Assembly: GCA_963575745.1 (NCBI GenBank)
Contig: CAUYUJ010020166.1
Coordinates: 119,940-162,721, forward strand
From: Prorocentrum cordatum
Lineage: Eukaryota > Sar > Dinophyceae > Prorocentrales > Prorocentraceae
Direction of reading: 5' to 3'
Length of the DNA stretch: 42,782 bases
Positions 10,056 to 21,518 of the stretch are shown piece by piece; within the stretch, counting starts at the first letter, position 1, and every line of letters begins with the position of its first letter. Below the pieces are notes generated by a model that searched no databases, had not been told where the DNA came from, and saw only the letters and a program-made list of their open reading frames with translations. The position numbers and the translations under genes are program-made.

Positions 10056-10590
10056 ACGCGGTACCCCGAATTTCAGATAATTGGGCCCTTCGCCAGGATA
10101 ACTCTTTACACTGTTTTAAAAAGCAACCGCCCCGTCCAATTATCACCCTGTTGTGCTCGATCGGTCGGAAGATCCAGGCTTTCTTCCTACAGCTTCAAGA
10201 GCATAACAATCAAACCGAATTGGTATCGTCTGGCACGGCATGGTGTAGAATAGTTCCTTGGACACACCATCTCCGTGTCATTGGAGTGGGGGGGCAGGCG
10301 TTGTTCTTCAAACTGGTATGAAAAATCAGCCGCCCCATCGAAATCATCCCATGCTGTGCTCGATCGGTCGGAGGATCGAGACTTTACTTCTACAGCTTCA
10401 AGGGGGCGGCGGTCAAGCCCAAGTGGCATCGTCGTGCAAGGCATAGCATAGCATAATTCATTCGACGCGCCATCTCCGTGACATGGGAGTGGGGGCAAAC
10501 TTTGCCCCTGGTGCGGAAACGTGAATTGTGCCAAACCGTCCTGTGGTGGCGGGTCCTCGTTTTGAAGAGACGGCGCCCCGCGTCCCTCCC
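10056..10590. repeat. Unit-B repeat cluster 2 with boundary box
   Basis: Two full copies and one partial copy of unit B, with TGCTCGATCGGTCGGA at 10153 and 10357 (204 bases apart). The cluster ends with the boundary box GGTCCTCGTTTTGAAGAGAC at about 10550 and a CT-rich tract (to about 10640), then array 2 begins. The order is the same as at 8.7-8.96 kb. Confidence 0.85.
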
Positions 10591-10654
10591 TCCCTCCTTC
10601 CTCCGCATCCTGCTCCCTCCTCCGCCCCTGTACCCCTGCTCTCCGCATGTTTCT

Positions 10655-13062
10655 GCTTCGGACACCCCTCACACGTTTCGTGGCCCCATAAGGAGCTGCA
10701 CCGAAGGCCCCAGTGGCAGGGTTCGCAAGGCGGCCCCGCCCCATTTCGGCACACCCCTCACACGCTTCGTGGCCCCATTCAAGGGCATCCACCGAAGGCC
10801 CCCAGTGGCAGGGTTCGCAAGGCGGCCCCGCCCCATTTCGGAACACCCCTCACACGCTTCGTGGCCCCATAGGGAGCTCCACCAAAGGCCCCAGTGGCAG
10901 GGTTCGCATGGCGGCCCCGGCCCATGTCGGCGCACCCCTCACACGCTTCGTGGCTGGATAGGGTGCTGCGTCGGAGGCCCCAATGGCAGGGTTCGCATGG
11001 AGGCCCCGCCCCATTTCGGACACCCCTCACACGCTTCGTGGCCCAATAAGGAGCTCTACCGAAGGCCCCCAGTGTCAGAGTTCGCAAGGCGGCCCCGCCC
11101 CATTTCGGCACACCCCTCACACGCTTCGTGGCCCCATTAAAGGGCATCCACCGAAGGCCCCCAGTGGCAGGGTTCGCATGGCGGCCCCGCCCCATTCCGG
11201 AACACCCCTCACACGCTTCGTGGCCCCATAGGGAGCTCCACCGAAGGCCCCAGTGGCAGGGTTCGCATGGCGGCCCCGCCCCATGTCGGCGCACCCCTAA
11301 CACGCTTCGTGGCTGGATAGGGTGCTCCACCGAAGGCCCCAGTGGCAGGGTTCGCATGGAGGCCCCGCCCCATTTCGGACACCCCTCACACGCTTCGTGG
11401 CCCCATAGGGAGCTCTACCGAAGGCCCCCAGTGGCAGGGTTCGCAAGGCGGCCCCGCCCCATTTCGGCACACCCCTCACACGCTTCGTGGCCCCATAGGG
11501 AGCTCCACCAAAGGCTCCAGTGGCAGGGTTCGCATGGCGGCCCCGCCCCATGTTGGCACACCCCTCACACGCTTCGTGGCCCCATAGGGAGCTCCACCGA
11601 AGGCCCCAGTGGCAGGGTTCGCATGGCGGCCCCGTTCCATGTCGGCCCCATCGGGAGCTCCACCGACGGCCCCAGAGGTAGGGTTCGCATGGCGGCCCGG
11701 CCCCATGTCGGCACACCCCTCACACGCTTCGTGGCCCCATAGGGAGCTCCACCGAAGGCCCCAGTGGCAGGGCTCGCATGGCGGCTCCGCTGCATCTCGG
11801 CACACCCCTCACGCGTTTGGTGGCCCCATTAAGGGCATCCACCGAAGGCCCCCAGTGGCAGGGTTCGCAAGGCGGCCCCGCCCCATTTCGGCACACCCCT
11901 CACACGTTTTGTGGCCCCATAGGGAGCTCCACTGAAGGCCCCAGTGGCAGGGTTCGCATGGCGGCCCCGCCCCATTTCGGCGCACCCCTCACACGCTTCG
12001 TGGCCCCATAGGGTGCTCCGCCGAAGGCCCCAATGCCAGGGTTCGGATGGAGGCCCCGCCCCATTTCGGACACCCCTCACACGCTTCGTGGCCCAATAAG
12101 GAGCTCCACGAAGGCTCCACTGGCAGGGTTCGCAAGGCGGCCCCGCCCCATGTCGGCGCACCCCTCACACGCTTCGTGGCTGGATAGGGTGCTGCGTCGA
12201 AGGCCCCAATGGCAGGGTTCGCATGGAGGCCCCGCCCCATTTCGGACACCCCTCACACGCTTCGTGGCCCAATAAGGAGCTCTACCGAAGGCCCCCAGTG
12301 GCAGGGTTAGCAAGGCGGCCCCGCCCCATTTCGGCACACCCCTCACTCTTCGTGGCCCCATTAAGAGCCCCACCGAAGGCCACAAAGGCAGGGGTCGCAT
12401 GGCGGCCCCAAAACAATTCGGCGCACCCCTCACACGTTCCGTGTCCCCATAGAGCTCCACCGAAGGCCCCAGTGGCAGGGGTCGCATGGAGGCCCGGCCC
12501 ATGTCGGCGCACCCCTAACACGCTTCGTGGCCCCATAGGGTGCTCCACCGAAGGCCCCAATGCCAGGGTTCGGATGGAGGCCCCGCCCCATTTCGGACAC
12601 CCCTCACACGTTTCGTGACTCCATCGGGAGCTCCACTCAAGGCACCAGTGGCAGGGGTCGCATGGAGGCCCCGCACCATTTCGGCGCCCCCCTCACACGC
12701 TTCGTGGCCCCATAGGGAGCTCCACCGAAGGCTCCAGTGGCAGGGTTCGCATGGCGGCCCCGCCTCATTTCGGCACACCCCCGCACGCGTTGTGGCCCCA
12801 TAGGGAGCTCCACCGAAGGCCCCCAGTGGCAAGGTTCGCATGGCGGCCGTGCCTCCATTTCGGCACACCCTTCACACGCCTCGCGACCGTACATAGAGCT
12901 CCACCGAGGGCCCCAGTGGCAGGGTTCGCATGCCTCTCTCTGTTCATTTCGACACACCGCTCACACGTCCGAAGGGGGCGTGGCCCATAGGGGGCGTGGC
13001 CCATAGGGGGCTCCGCCGAAGGTCCCAGTGGCGGTCCCGCCATGGGAGGCTCCGCCGAAGGC
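10655..13062. repeat. 89-bp tandem array 2
   Basis: About 26 copies of the same unit as array 1. Subtypes alternate: some have an insertion giving CATTAAGGGCATCCACCGAA (92 bp), others a TGGATAGGGTGCT variant. Neighbouring groups of units repeat the same order of subtypes, for example 10842-11230 and 11190-11590, which points to amplification of multi-unit blocks. The last units (12970-13060) are shortened to GGGGGCGTGGCCCATA repeats. No gene. Confidence 0.95.
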
Positions 13063-13560
13063 CTTTTACTCCTACAGTTTCACGAGCACTGCAATCGAGA
13101 CGAAGTGGTATCGTCTGGCACTGCATGCCGTATCAGAACTCACGTGACGCGCCGGCTCCGTGGCATTGGAGCGGGGGCAGGGGGTGTCCCTGGTGCGGGA
13201 GAACGTGACTCTGCTTCGAGCCGACTTGACAAGGAACCGCCTCGTCAGATTCTTCCCCTGATGTGCTCGATCGGTCGGACAATCGAGACGTCTCTTCTAC
13301 AGCTTCGAGAGCACTGCAGCCGAGCTGAAGTCGTATCGTCGGCATGGTGTAGGACAGGTCGGTCGACGCATCGTGTCTGTTACCCTCGAGTGGGGGCAGA
13401 CGTTGTCCCTGGTGCGGGAACTTGTTTGTTCTTCAAACCGTTTTTTGTTTAAGCAACTGCCCCATCCAATTCTGCTTCTGCTGTGCTCGATCCGTCGGAG
13501 GGTCGGAGGATCGAGGCTTTATTCCTACACTCTACAATTCCATGAGCATAACAGCCCTCC
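13063..13560. repeat. Unit-B repeat cluster 3
   Basis: Diverged unit-B copies with hairpin boxes at 13263 and 13484 (221 bases apart). This cluster supplies the empty sites for MITE-1 and the 164-bp element. It runs directly into a (CCT)n tract. Confidence 0.85.
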
Positions 13561-13905
13561 TTCTCCTTCTCGTTGCTCTCCTCCTCCCGGTCCTCTCCTT
13601 TCCTCCCATACTCCTCCTTGTCGTCGTCCTCCTCCTCCTCCTCCTCCTCCCCCCTCCTCCTCCCCTCCTCCTCCTCCGCCTCCTCCTCCTCCTTCTCCTC
13701 CTTCCTCCCCCCCTCCCCCTCCTCATTCTGCTCCTCCTCCTCCTCCTCCTCCTCCTGCTTCTCCTCCTCCTCCTCCTCCTCCTCCTTCTCCTCTTCCTCC
13801 TCCTCCTCCTCCTCCTCCTCCTCCTCCTCCTGCTTCTCCTCCTCCTCCCCCTCCTCCTCCTCCTCCTCCTCCTTCTCCTCCTCCTCCTCCTCCTCAAGCC
13901 TCTTG
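13561..13905. repeat. (CCT)n tract
   Basis: Nearly uninterrupted pyrimidine triplets. The long Ser/Leu/Pro or Glu/Arg frames are repeat translation. From 13906 to 14330 the sequence is GC-rich without a recognised gene, apart from a short TCC tract at 14130-14165. Confidence 0.9.
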
Positions 13906-14326
13906 ACCCATGTTGATTCTTGATGGAGAGGGGGGCCATGTCTTGTCCCACGGCACGCGGCCTCTGCAAAGCCGTGCCGTGGGGCGAAAAACATCTGATG
14001 GGCCCCCCTCCAACCTCCGTATTGCGTGTGCCGCCCCTGGCCGCACGAGAGCGACGACCGATTCGGCGGCGTGCTTAACTGATATGCTGATGTAGTTTTG
14101 CGGTCCCGACCCGCGGCTCCGCCAGGCGGTCCGCCCTCCTCCTCCTTCTCCTCCTCCTCCTCGTCGACCTCCTCCCCCTCCCCCCTGGAGCCCCAGGGGG
14201 CGGGGGAGGCCCGTGCCCTACAGGAGGCCGGCCAGGCCCCGGCCCCCAGGGGGACCCATGTAGAGCAGCTGGTCGGAGTCCTCGAACTCGGGGTGGACGA
14301 GCTCGAACTCCTGCGGCCCCAAACGA

Positions 14327-14369
14327 CGAAAACGACGACGACGACGGCGGCGTCGTCGTCTGCGAGATA

Positions 14370-14401
<32 letters not shown>

Positions 14402-14570
14402 CGTCATGTTTGCGGCCGTGGTCGTGGTCGTTGTGGTCGTCGTCGTGGTCGTGGTCGTCGTCGTCGTGGTCGTTGTTGTGGTCGTCGTCGCGTCGTCGTC
14501 GTCGTCATCGTCGTCAGCGTCGTCGTCGTCGTCGTCGGCATCGTCGTCGGCTGGATCGTCGTCGTCGGTC
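14327..14570. repeat. (GTC)n / GTGGTC repeat
   Basis: GTC, GTG and CGTCGT repeats, with a hexamer phase (GGTCGT) at 14370-14480. The minus strand reads poly-Thr or poly-Asp. No gene is supported; 14571-14830 holds nothing recognised. Confidence 0.85.
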
Positions 14571-14829
14571 CACGCAGGCGGCCTTGCCCTGCCCACCGGC
14601 GTCAGCTCCGTCGCCGCGCAAACGGGAGAGAGGTGCGTTCGCCCCATGCCTGACGTCCTGCCCCTCCCACCAAGCATTTCCCGGTGTGATGTGTTTCTCG
14701 ATGTTCCGACGCTTGGCCTGGCGGACCTGGAATTCCAGTTAGGGCCCTGTTGTGTCATGAAGACTAGGGAAAAAAGGGGAGCTGCGTGCATTGGAGGAAG
14801 TGGCGGATGAGCATGAGGATTAGCACGAG

Positions 14830-14985
14830 GGAAATGCTGATACTGATGATGATGCTGATGCTGGTGATGATGATGACGATGAAGATGACAATGATGATGA
14901 GGGGGAGGAGGAGGAGGAGGAGGAGGAGGAGGAGGAGGAGGAGGAGGAGGAGGAGGAGGAGAAGGAGGAGGAGGAAGGAGGGCAA
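14830..14985. repeat. (GAT)n passing into (GGA)n
   Basis: GATGATGAT triplets change to GGAGGAGGA at about 14900 without losing the triplet phase. The following 14986-15350 is ordinary sequence in which I recognise no gene. Confidence 0.85.
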
Positions 14986-15354
14986 GGACGACAACAGCAG
15001 GAGATAGTGTGGAAAGAACGGAAGGAGCAGGGAGACCAGGGGAAGGCGGAAAGGAAATGAGGAGGGCGACAATGATGAATAATGACTCGCAGCCCCGCTG
15101 GCGCCTGAGTGACATCCCGAACGACGAGAGCAAAGCACCGATCCGAAACTCGGGACCGCAATGCAACGGAAGCATCATCTCCAAACACTGGAATTGATCG
15201 GATCCCAACAGAACCAAGAACAATCATTATGTGGCATCCCGTAAATGAAAAAAAGGTTACGCGAGGAGGGACGAATGTGCACCGGACAGATTCCAGTGAG
15301 AGAGTACCAGTCACAATGGGCACTGGTGAAAAAGGATGGAGCAGTGGGCGGGGC

Positions 15355-15595
15355 GGGGGGTGGAGGGAGGAGGAGGAGGAGCAGTAGGAGGGGAGTAGGA
15401 GGAATGGGAGGAGGAAGACAAGGCGGAGGACGAGGAGTAGGAGGAGGAGGAGGAGGAGGACATGGAGGAGGAGGAAGAAGAGGAGGAGGAAGAGGGGGAG
15501 AGAGAGGAGGATGAATTGGAGGAGGGGGACGACGAGGAGGGGGACAAGGAGAGGGGGGGAAGAGGAGGAGGGAGGGTGAAGCAGTGGACGGGGGC
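15355..15595. repeat. (GGA)n block
   Basis: GA-rich purine triplets. A short (CGT)n stretch follows at 15645-15710. From 15712 to 16270 no gene is recognised; 15880-16010 is again purine-rich. Confidence 0.85.
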
Positions 15596-16533
15596 GAGTA
15601 GGGGAATACGTTGCAGCGGCTTCCCAGAAGACTTTGCGCGACTGTCTTCGTCGTCGTCGTTTTGAAATCAATATCGTCGTCTTCGTCATCGGTATCGTCG
15701 TCGTCGTTTAGAGATCCAGATGTCTTGGGTCATGGGTGGGTCGGACACGCCCAACAGAGTTCAAGTTTGGGCTAGCGACATCGAATCGGTTCGGCTGGTC
15801 CACGGAGAAGCTGCCCTCCCGCGCAGGCAGCTGGGGGAGGGGCGCGCCATCCCCGGACGCGGAGGAAAGAACATGCATAAAGGGAGGGGAAGGCGTGGGG
15901 AAAGGGAAGGAAGGGGGGAGGGGGAGGAGCGTGGAGGCTGGAAGGAGCGGGGGGGGAAGAGGAAGGAGGGGGACTGATGGGCGAGGGGAGGAATGATGGA
16001 GCAGGGGAAGGAGGAGGATGGTTTTTGAGCATGGAGGCGTGGGGGCCAGCGGTCTTGACAAGCGACGACGAGGATGGCTTTTGAGCGTGGAGGGATGAGG
16101 ACGACGAGGATGGCCAGCGGCCTTGGCGAAACAATAGAAGGCCTGGCCCCCAACCGAAGGCAACCACCTGACAGACCCCACTTAAGCAGTAAAAGCAAAA
16201 ACATGTTTAGGGCCTATCCTGTTTCGGGGTGTTTGTAGCCAGACATAAGAGCGAGGGCCGCCGTTGGGCCCACTTCAGACTTCAGAACCGCCCCCGACAC
16301 TGACCCTTACAGAAGAGACCCCGTTCCCTGCGCGCAGTAAGCTAAGCCCCGCAGATATGACAGAACAGGCAAGGCCCCGCTGAACCCATTCGGCGCCCAA
16401 GCTGGCCGAAACCATCCCCCGAGCCTGGCGCAAAGGCCGCTCCAAACGGGACGGTCTCGGCGCCAGGACCCTCGGCTGGCCCCGAACCGCCAACATCACA
16501 GGCAGACTCCGCCGCAATCGCCACATGGACAGC

Positions 16534-17214
16534 CTATGGTCTCGCAGCCGGGGTGGCTGCAGCAAAAAGGTACCTGGCGCGACGGTGGGTATGGCCCTGC
16601 TGGCCTGGGGCACAGAGGGGGTTACCCTTCTGCCCCCCCCCAAACGTCATCCACCTGACCATGGAAGTCGTATTGGTCTGTCCCAAACAGATCCTGCAAA
16701 TTGGGTGGCCAGCACCCAGGGCCAACACATCGTGTTCCTGCAGCCCGATGGGGCACAAACGGGAGGGGGCTCTCGGCAGGGGCTTCAAGAGACAACGACG
16801 CATCGAGCCACTCACCACTGAGTGCACGCCTTCGGCCGACGACGCCAACTGCGCCGTGGCCCTTGCCAGGACAAAACAAACTACGCCTCCTTTTTTTCGT
16901 GAGGTTCCAGCAACAAATCCCAAAGTGCCCGAAATTGCCTCGGGATCCAAGTGCGGCAGCGCCCCGAGCTTAGCAAAATAGTCAGCCCACGACTTCCCAA
17001 TCCACCACTTTGGTGGCATTGCAGGATGATGCAACGCAACCTGGTGAAGCTCCAGGCCGGCCGGGGCCCAATCGAAATCACGCGGGCACCGCGGTCCAAC
17101 CGTCTGCGCATTCTCCGCAAGATCGACGCGTGAGCCCCTCGAGCCTCGGCGAGACTCGGGCCCCGAGACTTGCCCTCCTAGGCCGCCCCTGAACGCTTGG
17201 GCACACACGCACAC
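16534..17214 (-). pseudogene. LINE-A RNase H tail and zinc-ribbon-like end
   Basis: At about residues 69-87 the frame reads WWIGKSWADYFAKLGA, resembling the last RNase H motif (GNxxAD-xAKxGA), whose Asp is the final catalytic residue. About 85 residues later HDVLALGAGHPICRIC resembles the H-x(n)-CxxC zinc-ribbon-like motif near the C-terminus of several dinoflagellate LINE proteins. The core RNase H motifs are not visible in this frame. The region 16275-16533 probably holds the end of the element. Confidence 0.5.
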
Positions 17215-17448
17215 ACGAACGCACCTTAGGGAGATGGGCTAAGCACTGGGAGGTGGCTCGTCTCTAGGAAGCCACCACAGTCCGGGGCGGCCTTGGATGA
17301 GGGCCGCGCGCAGCGCGAGTCACATCGAAAGACCTCCTTCGCTGCCGAACGCATGGGGGACCCGTCGGGCCAAAGCCCAGGAATATACTCTCCATGCTTC
17401 TGCGCGACAACAAAACAGGCGGCCCCCTCTCGACGGGCGGGGGCGACC

Positions 17449-18201
17449 TCAGGCGCCGCGAGGGACCGGCGGCGAACTCCAGGAGGTCCCAACATTCGCC
17501 CGCAATAACATTGACCGCGCGCTCCGAACACTCATTCCTGATTTTTCAAACACCTCATCCCAGGACGGCAGGCCCTCGCGCGCACCCTCGCCAAGCAGCA
17601 GCGCGCAAGCGTAGAGGGGGGCCCGCCGCCCCCCCGAGGTCGCGAGCGGCGCAGTCGGGGGGGGGGGAGATTGACGGGCGAGCCATCCAGCGTCCAGGGG
17701 CATCGCTTCGCCAACGACATGGAGCCACTTGACCACGGCGCGCGAAGGGGCCCCGCCTTCTGCCGCTTGCGCCTCCGCCCGTCGCAGAGCCAGCCTGCGC
17801 GCCGCCAGTGGACCGCGAGCTCCATGCCATGGCCACCTGCTGCCAGGGCGCTCGCAGCGCCCGCGCGAGCACCGAGCAGTCCGGCTCGATTCTCGGGCCC
17901 ACGCGGAGCCACAGCGCATGAAGACGATGCTGCAAGTGGCCTCAAACACAGGATCCAGGCAAACCGCGCGGCTCATCCCGCCCGGAGATGCACCGCGCGC
18001 TGGCGCCGCCGTGCGACGCAGGCCCTGGGGATCTGGATCTGGCACTCGAGCAACCCACGCACAGTGCGCTGCTGAAGTCAGACGGCCCAGCGCGCCAGAC
18101 AGCCTGCATTCGCCCCCCGGCTTCCCCCGGCAGCGGGGCCCTCGGCGTTCTAGATCATCTTCTGGCTCCCGGCCTGCGCCGCTGGACTCTGGACCTGGCA
18201 C
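17449..18201 (-). pseudogene. LINE-A C-terminal region
   Basis: This open minus-strand stretch is rich in Arg, Ala and Gly and lies between the RT core and the RNase H tail. Its composition resembles the connector of dinoflagellate LINEs, but no motif is decisive. A G run at about 17658-17667 and several frame changes suggest decay. Confidence 0.3.
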
Positions 18202-19201
18202 CCGCGCGCGTCGCGCCCCCAGGTTCTTAGCTCTCTTGTTGACCCCCTCGCCCTGGCCAATGGCTCGAACGCGTGCGGCGACGACCTGGTCGCGGAAGCA
18301 AGCTCGCCCTTCGTTGGCTGGATGATCATCAGCCCTGGCCGTCTGGGCCCCCGCGACGGCGGCCGCGTCGCAATCGCCAATTCATGAAATCCTTCGGCCT
18401 TCGCGCCAGACCGTTGCAAAGTCACTTCTCCACTAACCCGCGCTGACATGCCGATCTTAAAACTAGCTGCACCTTTTTCCAATGCCCTGAACTTCAGCGC
18501 CGCCAGCGACGTCGTCGCATGAGCACATCCAGACAGAATCCGTTGCCTGGCCACCCATCGCGCGGTCGAGGCTGCAGCGTCCCCGCGCAGCCCTCGGCGC
18601 GCAATCGTAGTTGAGGAGCTGCCAGAAAAGCGCGAGCGGCAGGGGCGCCGCGCACTTCCTGGAAGAGTTCAGCAACCAACGCCGCGTCGAAACACTTCCA
18701 CGCGTCAATCATGACCGACGCCGCGCGCCCACGCAACAACTTCGCCACCTCCGAGCCGATGTTGCGCGAGAGCGCTGCCGCCGACGATGGGCAGCCTCGC
18801 CTGCGACCCCAGATGAGCTCCGAGTGGCGACCGCCTGGCCGGCGGCGGGACTGTGGCCTGCGCATTCTTGTCCATGTCCGAGGCGCCGCGCGGATCAGAA
18901 CAATCAGGGCCACCATGAATCCCCCCCCTCCTTTGGGAGCTTCGCCATCTTCGAGAACGTCGGGTAGCCCGGCAACAGGAGAAGACCTTCGCACATCATG
19001 GAGATCGCCGCGGTCGCACTCAACCCGTGATTCGGCAAGAACCAGGATGACCTGGGTCGGAGATTGTTGAGGCCTGGAAACCTCAGCACCCGCGCGCCAA
19101 AAGGAACCCAATATGGCTCGCCGCAACACGGCCACCACGATGAACGGCAATGGCCCCCCACAGACCAGCACCAGGTGGCATCGCGAACTCCGGCTCGCCA
19201 T
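18150..19201 (-). pseudogene. LINE-A reverse transcriptase core, broken
   Basis: On the minus strand KLPKEGGDSW near 18920 resembles the Lys-x-Gly-Gly motif that opens LINE reverse transcriptases. It is followed by a stretch around RTWTRMRRPQ, then ASVMIDAWKCFDAAL, matching the first catalytic-Asp strand (D then CF/AF). PGNGF follows about 45 residues later. In the next frame ARVSGEVTLQ stands where a VDD motif is expected, so the Asp pair seems lost. LMIIQPTKGELASAT and a downstream TREL stretch match the post-palm region. At least two frameshifts separate these pieces. Confidence 0.5.
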
Positions 19202-19376
19202 GACACTCCCAGACCTTGGCGCGCGTCCTGAGCTCTCTGTCGGCCAATTCGCGGGGGCGCGCCTCCGCCCCCGACCCGACCGCCCCCTGCGCGGCCCGCC
19301 AACGAGTGAGCCCGCGAGACAGGCTCGCCCCAGTCAAGATGGAGTTGCCTTAGTAACCCCTGCACGATCGCGCCCG

Positions 19377-20057
19377 TCACGGGCGACCTGCATCTCGCCA
19401 GCGCCACCAAACGACCTCTTGCTCGCCCGATCCACGTCCCCCGCCCCCACCCGCGCAACCAAAAAAACTGACATAATGCGCCCCCGCAGCGGCTCGCACT
19501 ATGATGGAAAGCCATAGGTTCCGTGCGATATTTGGCCATGGGCCGCAACTCGCCGACCTGGTTGCGCAAATTCCCCCCCTCCTCCGGCACATGACCTGCT
19601 CGCGACAGACCATTGAAGGTCGGGCCGCGTGTCCCGAGCGCGCCTGGCCCGTCGAGCAGCGGCGCTTATCGCCCCGAGCTCGGCCCCGGCTTGCGCCCGC
19701 GCGCGGGGGGCCCCCGCTGGCGCTGAAGCGCGCGAGTAGAGAATGGGCTCGACCTCCCAGGCGCGCCCCCCAGCGCTTCTGACCACGTCCCTTCCTCGGC
19801 GACGAGACCCACCGGTGCGCAGACCAGGTAGACGCAGGCCGCCGCGATCCACCCCAGCACTCCCCAGACCACGTCGGCCACGACCACTCGTCCGTTGACC
19901 TGCGAAGGCGTGGCCAGCAGCCGCGACAACTTCGCCGCGATGTGAGTCGGCGCCGAGATCGCCGCGCCACTGGAGAGATCAGCCGCTGCCGCCCCGAAGG
20001 CGCGGAGCCAGGCCCCGTGGAAGCCCGGGTCCTTGACGTGGCCCTGCAGCAAGGCAA
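19377..20057 (-). pseudogene. LINE-A endonuclease-like fragment
   Basis: One minus-strand frame contains NGRVVVADVVWGVLG followed by AACVYLV, which resembles the central strands of APE-type endonucleases of LINEs, where a GxxVVAxV stretch precedes a VYL strand. The catalytic Asn, Glu and SDH motifs are not visible in a single frame. The fragment sits between the ORF1-like part and the RT core, where this domain is expected. The call is mostly positional. Confidence 0.3.
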
Positions 20058-20671
20058 GACTGGCGGTGAACGTCTTGACCTACTGCGCGCCGACCGCCTG
20101 GGACACGCAATCCGCCAGGTCGGCCTTCAACGGTTTTGCCCTTGCCCCCTCAGCGTTCGGGGTTTCAAAGTCCAGCCATTGCTGCAGATGGCGCGTAACC
20201 CGTGCACTGACTAGCGAAAATCCCACGCCGCTGAAGCCCGCCCTCGCTCGGCATCAGGCGGCAGAAGGCAAGCGACATCTCGGCGACGCGCTCAACAGCA
20301 GCGCGAAGCCCGTTAATGCCTACGGGCGGCCCTGCTTAGATCTGCCTGAGGCCCCCGCCAGTTCCCCCGCCGAGGCCCGGTCGACGCGGACCAGGGCTGC
20401 CGCGCCCAAGCCTGCGACCCCCGCTGCAGCTGGCGCAATTGCCCCCCCCCCCCCCCTCTTGCGGATGCGGTGGACGGGCCCGCGCTCGCCGCGCTCGGGC
20501 AACTCCCAGCTGCTGGCCGCGCCGCTTTGGTAGCGACCGCTGCCGGCGCCTCAGCCCGCGCGCCGCTCTGCTCATCGCCGACCCCCGTGATGGACAGCAG
20601 CTTGCCCAGCTGCCCCACGTTGACCTCGAACTGGGCTCCGAGCTCTGCTTTGCCACGTGCCCCGCCGACCA

Positions 20672-21518
20672 TTAGCCGCTGATCACCTGCAGCTGGGCGC
20701 TGAGCGCCCCGACCTCCTTCTCCTGGCGGGCCAAGTCATCGTCGGCCTCTAGCATTTGGTCATCCAGCTTATTGGTCTGCTGCTTCTTGTTCTCCCAGGT
20801 CTCGCGCATGACGGCGGCCCCCCCCCCCCCCAGTTCGACACGGCGCGACATTGTCCGCAGCAGCGCTTGGACGGGCGGCGGCGACTGCAGGCGCACGTGC
20901 AGCTCGCCCTTCTCCTTCCTGGGCGCCTCTATGGATGTGCGAAGTTCGACGTCCGAGCTGGAAGGCTCCCCAAGCAAAGCCAGCTGCCCCTCGATCTCAC
21001 CAACCCCCTTTGCGACAGTCTGCCTCCTCCATTTTGGCGGTGCCCGCGCTCGCGCCGATGCCGCTGCCAGCGTCGACATCCATGGCCTCTGCCAAGGGTG
21101 CCCCTCCTGCCGGCGCTGCTGACGCGATCTTGAGCCGCCGCCTCCGGCTCGAACTCCTGGGTTCGCGCCTTCGCCGCCACCTCCTGCATGCCCTTGGCCC
21201 AAGGAGGTGCCCCACGTACGCTGCGTGACGGATCCTTCGGCCCGGCGTGCGCCTTGGAGCAGGCCGACTTCCGCACCTTCCATAGCACGCAGCTGGTCGC
21301 CCCTGAAGCATTCCACCACGATTGCCCCGCTTTGTCGTTGACGCAGAACTTGCAGGTCTAGCGCCTCGACTGGCCCGCGCGGCTCTGCGGCGCCACGCTC
21401 CTGGTTCTCGCGGGGTTCGATCTGGGGCTCGCGCCCCCCCCCCCCCCTGCTCCCGAGGTTGACTCCAGTGGGGTACGCTGGTCCCACCATGGATGGCAGA
21501 TGACTTTTGCAACTGCAA
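20672..21518 (-). pseudogene. LINE-A ORF1-like fragment with coiled coil
   Basis: The most protein-like part is the C-terminus of the minus-strand frame ending at 20672. About 30 residues with heptad-like spacing (KLDDQMLEADDDLARQEKEV, then GALSAQLQ) suggest a coiled coil. A second charged segment (EIEGQLALLGEPSSSDVELR) lies about 100 residues earlier. Many LINEs encode a coiled-coil nucleic-acid-binding ORF1 before the endonuclease, and the position fits. The N-terminal third is low-complexity and probably not coding. It could instead be an unrelated host fragment. Confidence 0.35.

Noticed and set aside
8960-13062. CRISPR array
   Set aside because: Units are contiguous 89-bp tandem copies without unique spacers and without cas genes, in a genome that looks eukaryotic.
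8960-13062. tRNA-type B box (GGTTCGCATGG) in the 89-bp unit, suggesting a tRNA-derived SINE
   Set aside because: Only the first six bases fit GGTTCGANNCC, no A box lies at the right distance, and the units are in tandem.
13926-14100. Possible RNA gene in the GC-rich sequence after the (CCT)n tract
   Set aside because: No cloverleaf, rRNA or snRNA motif could be found by eye; the GC-rich hairpins look unstructured as a set.
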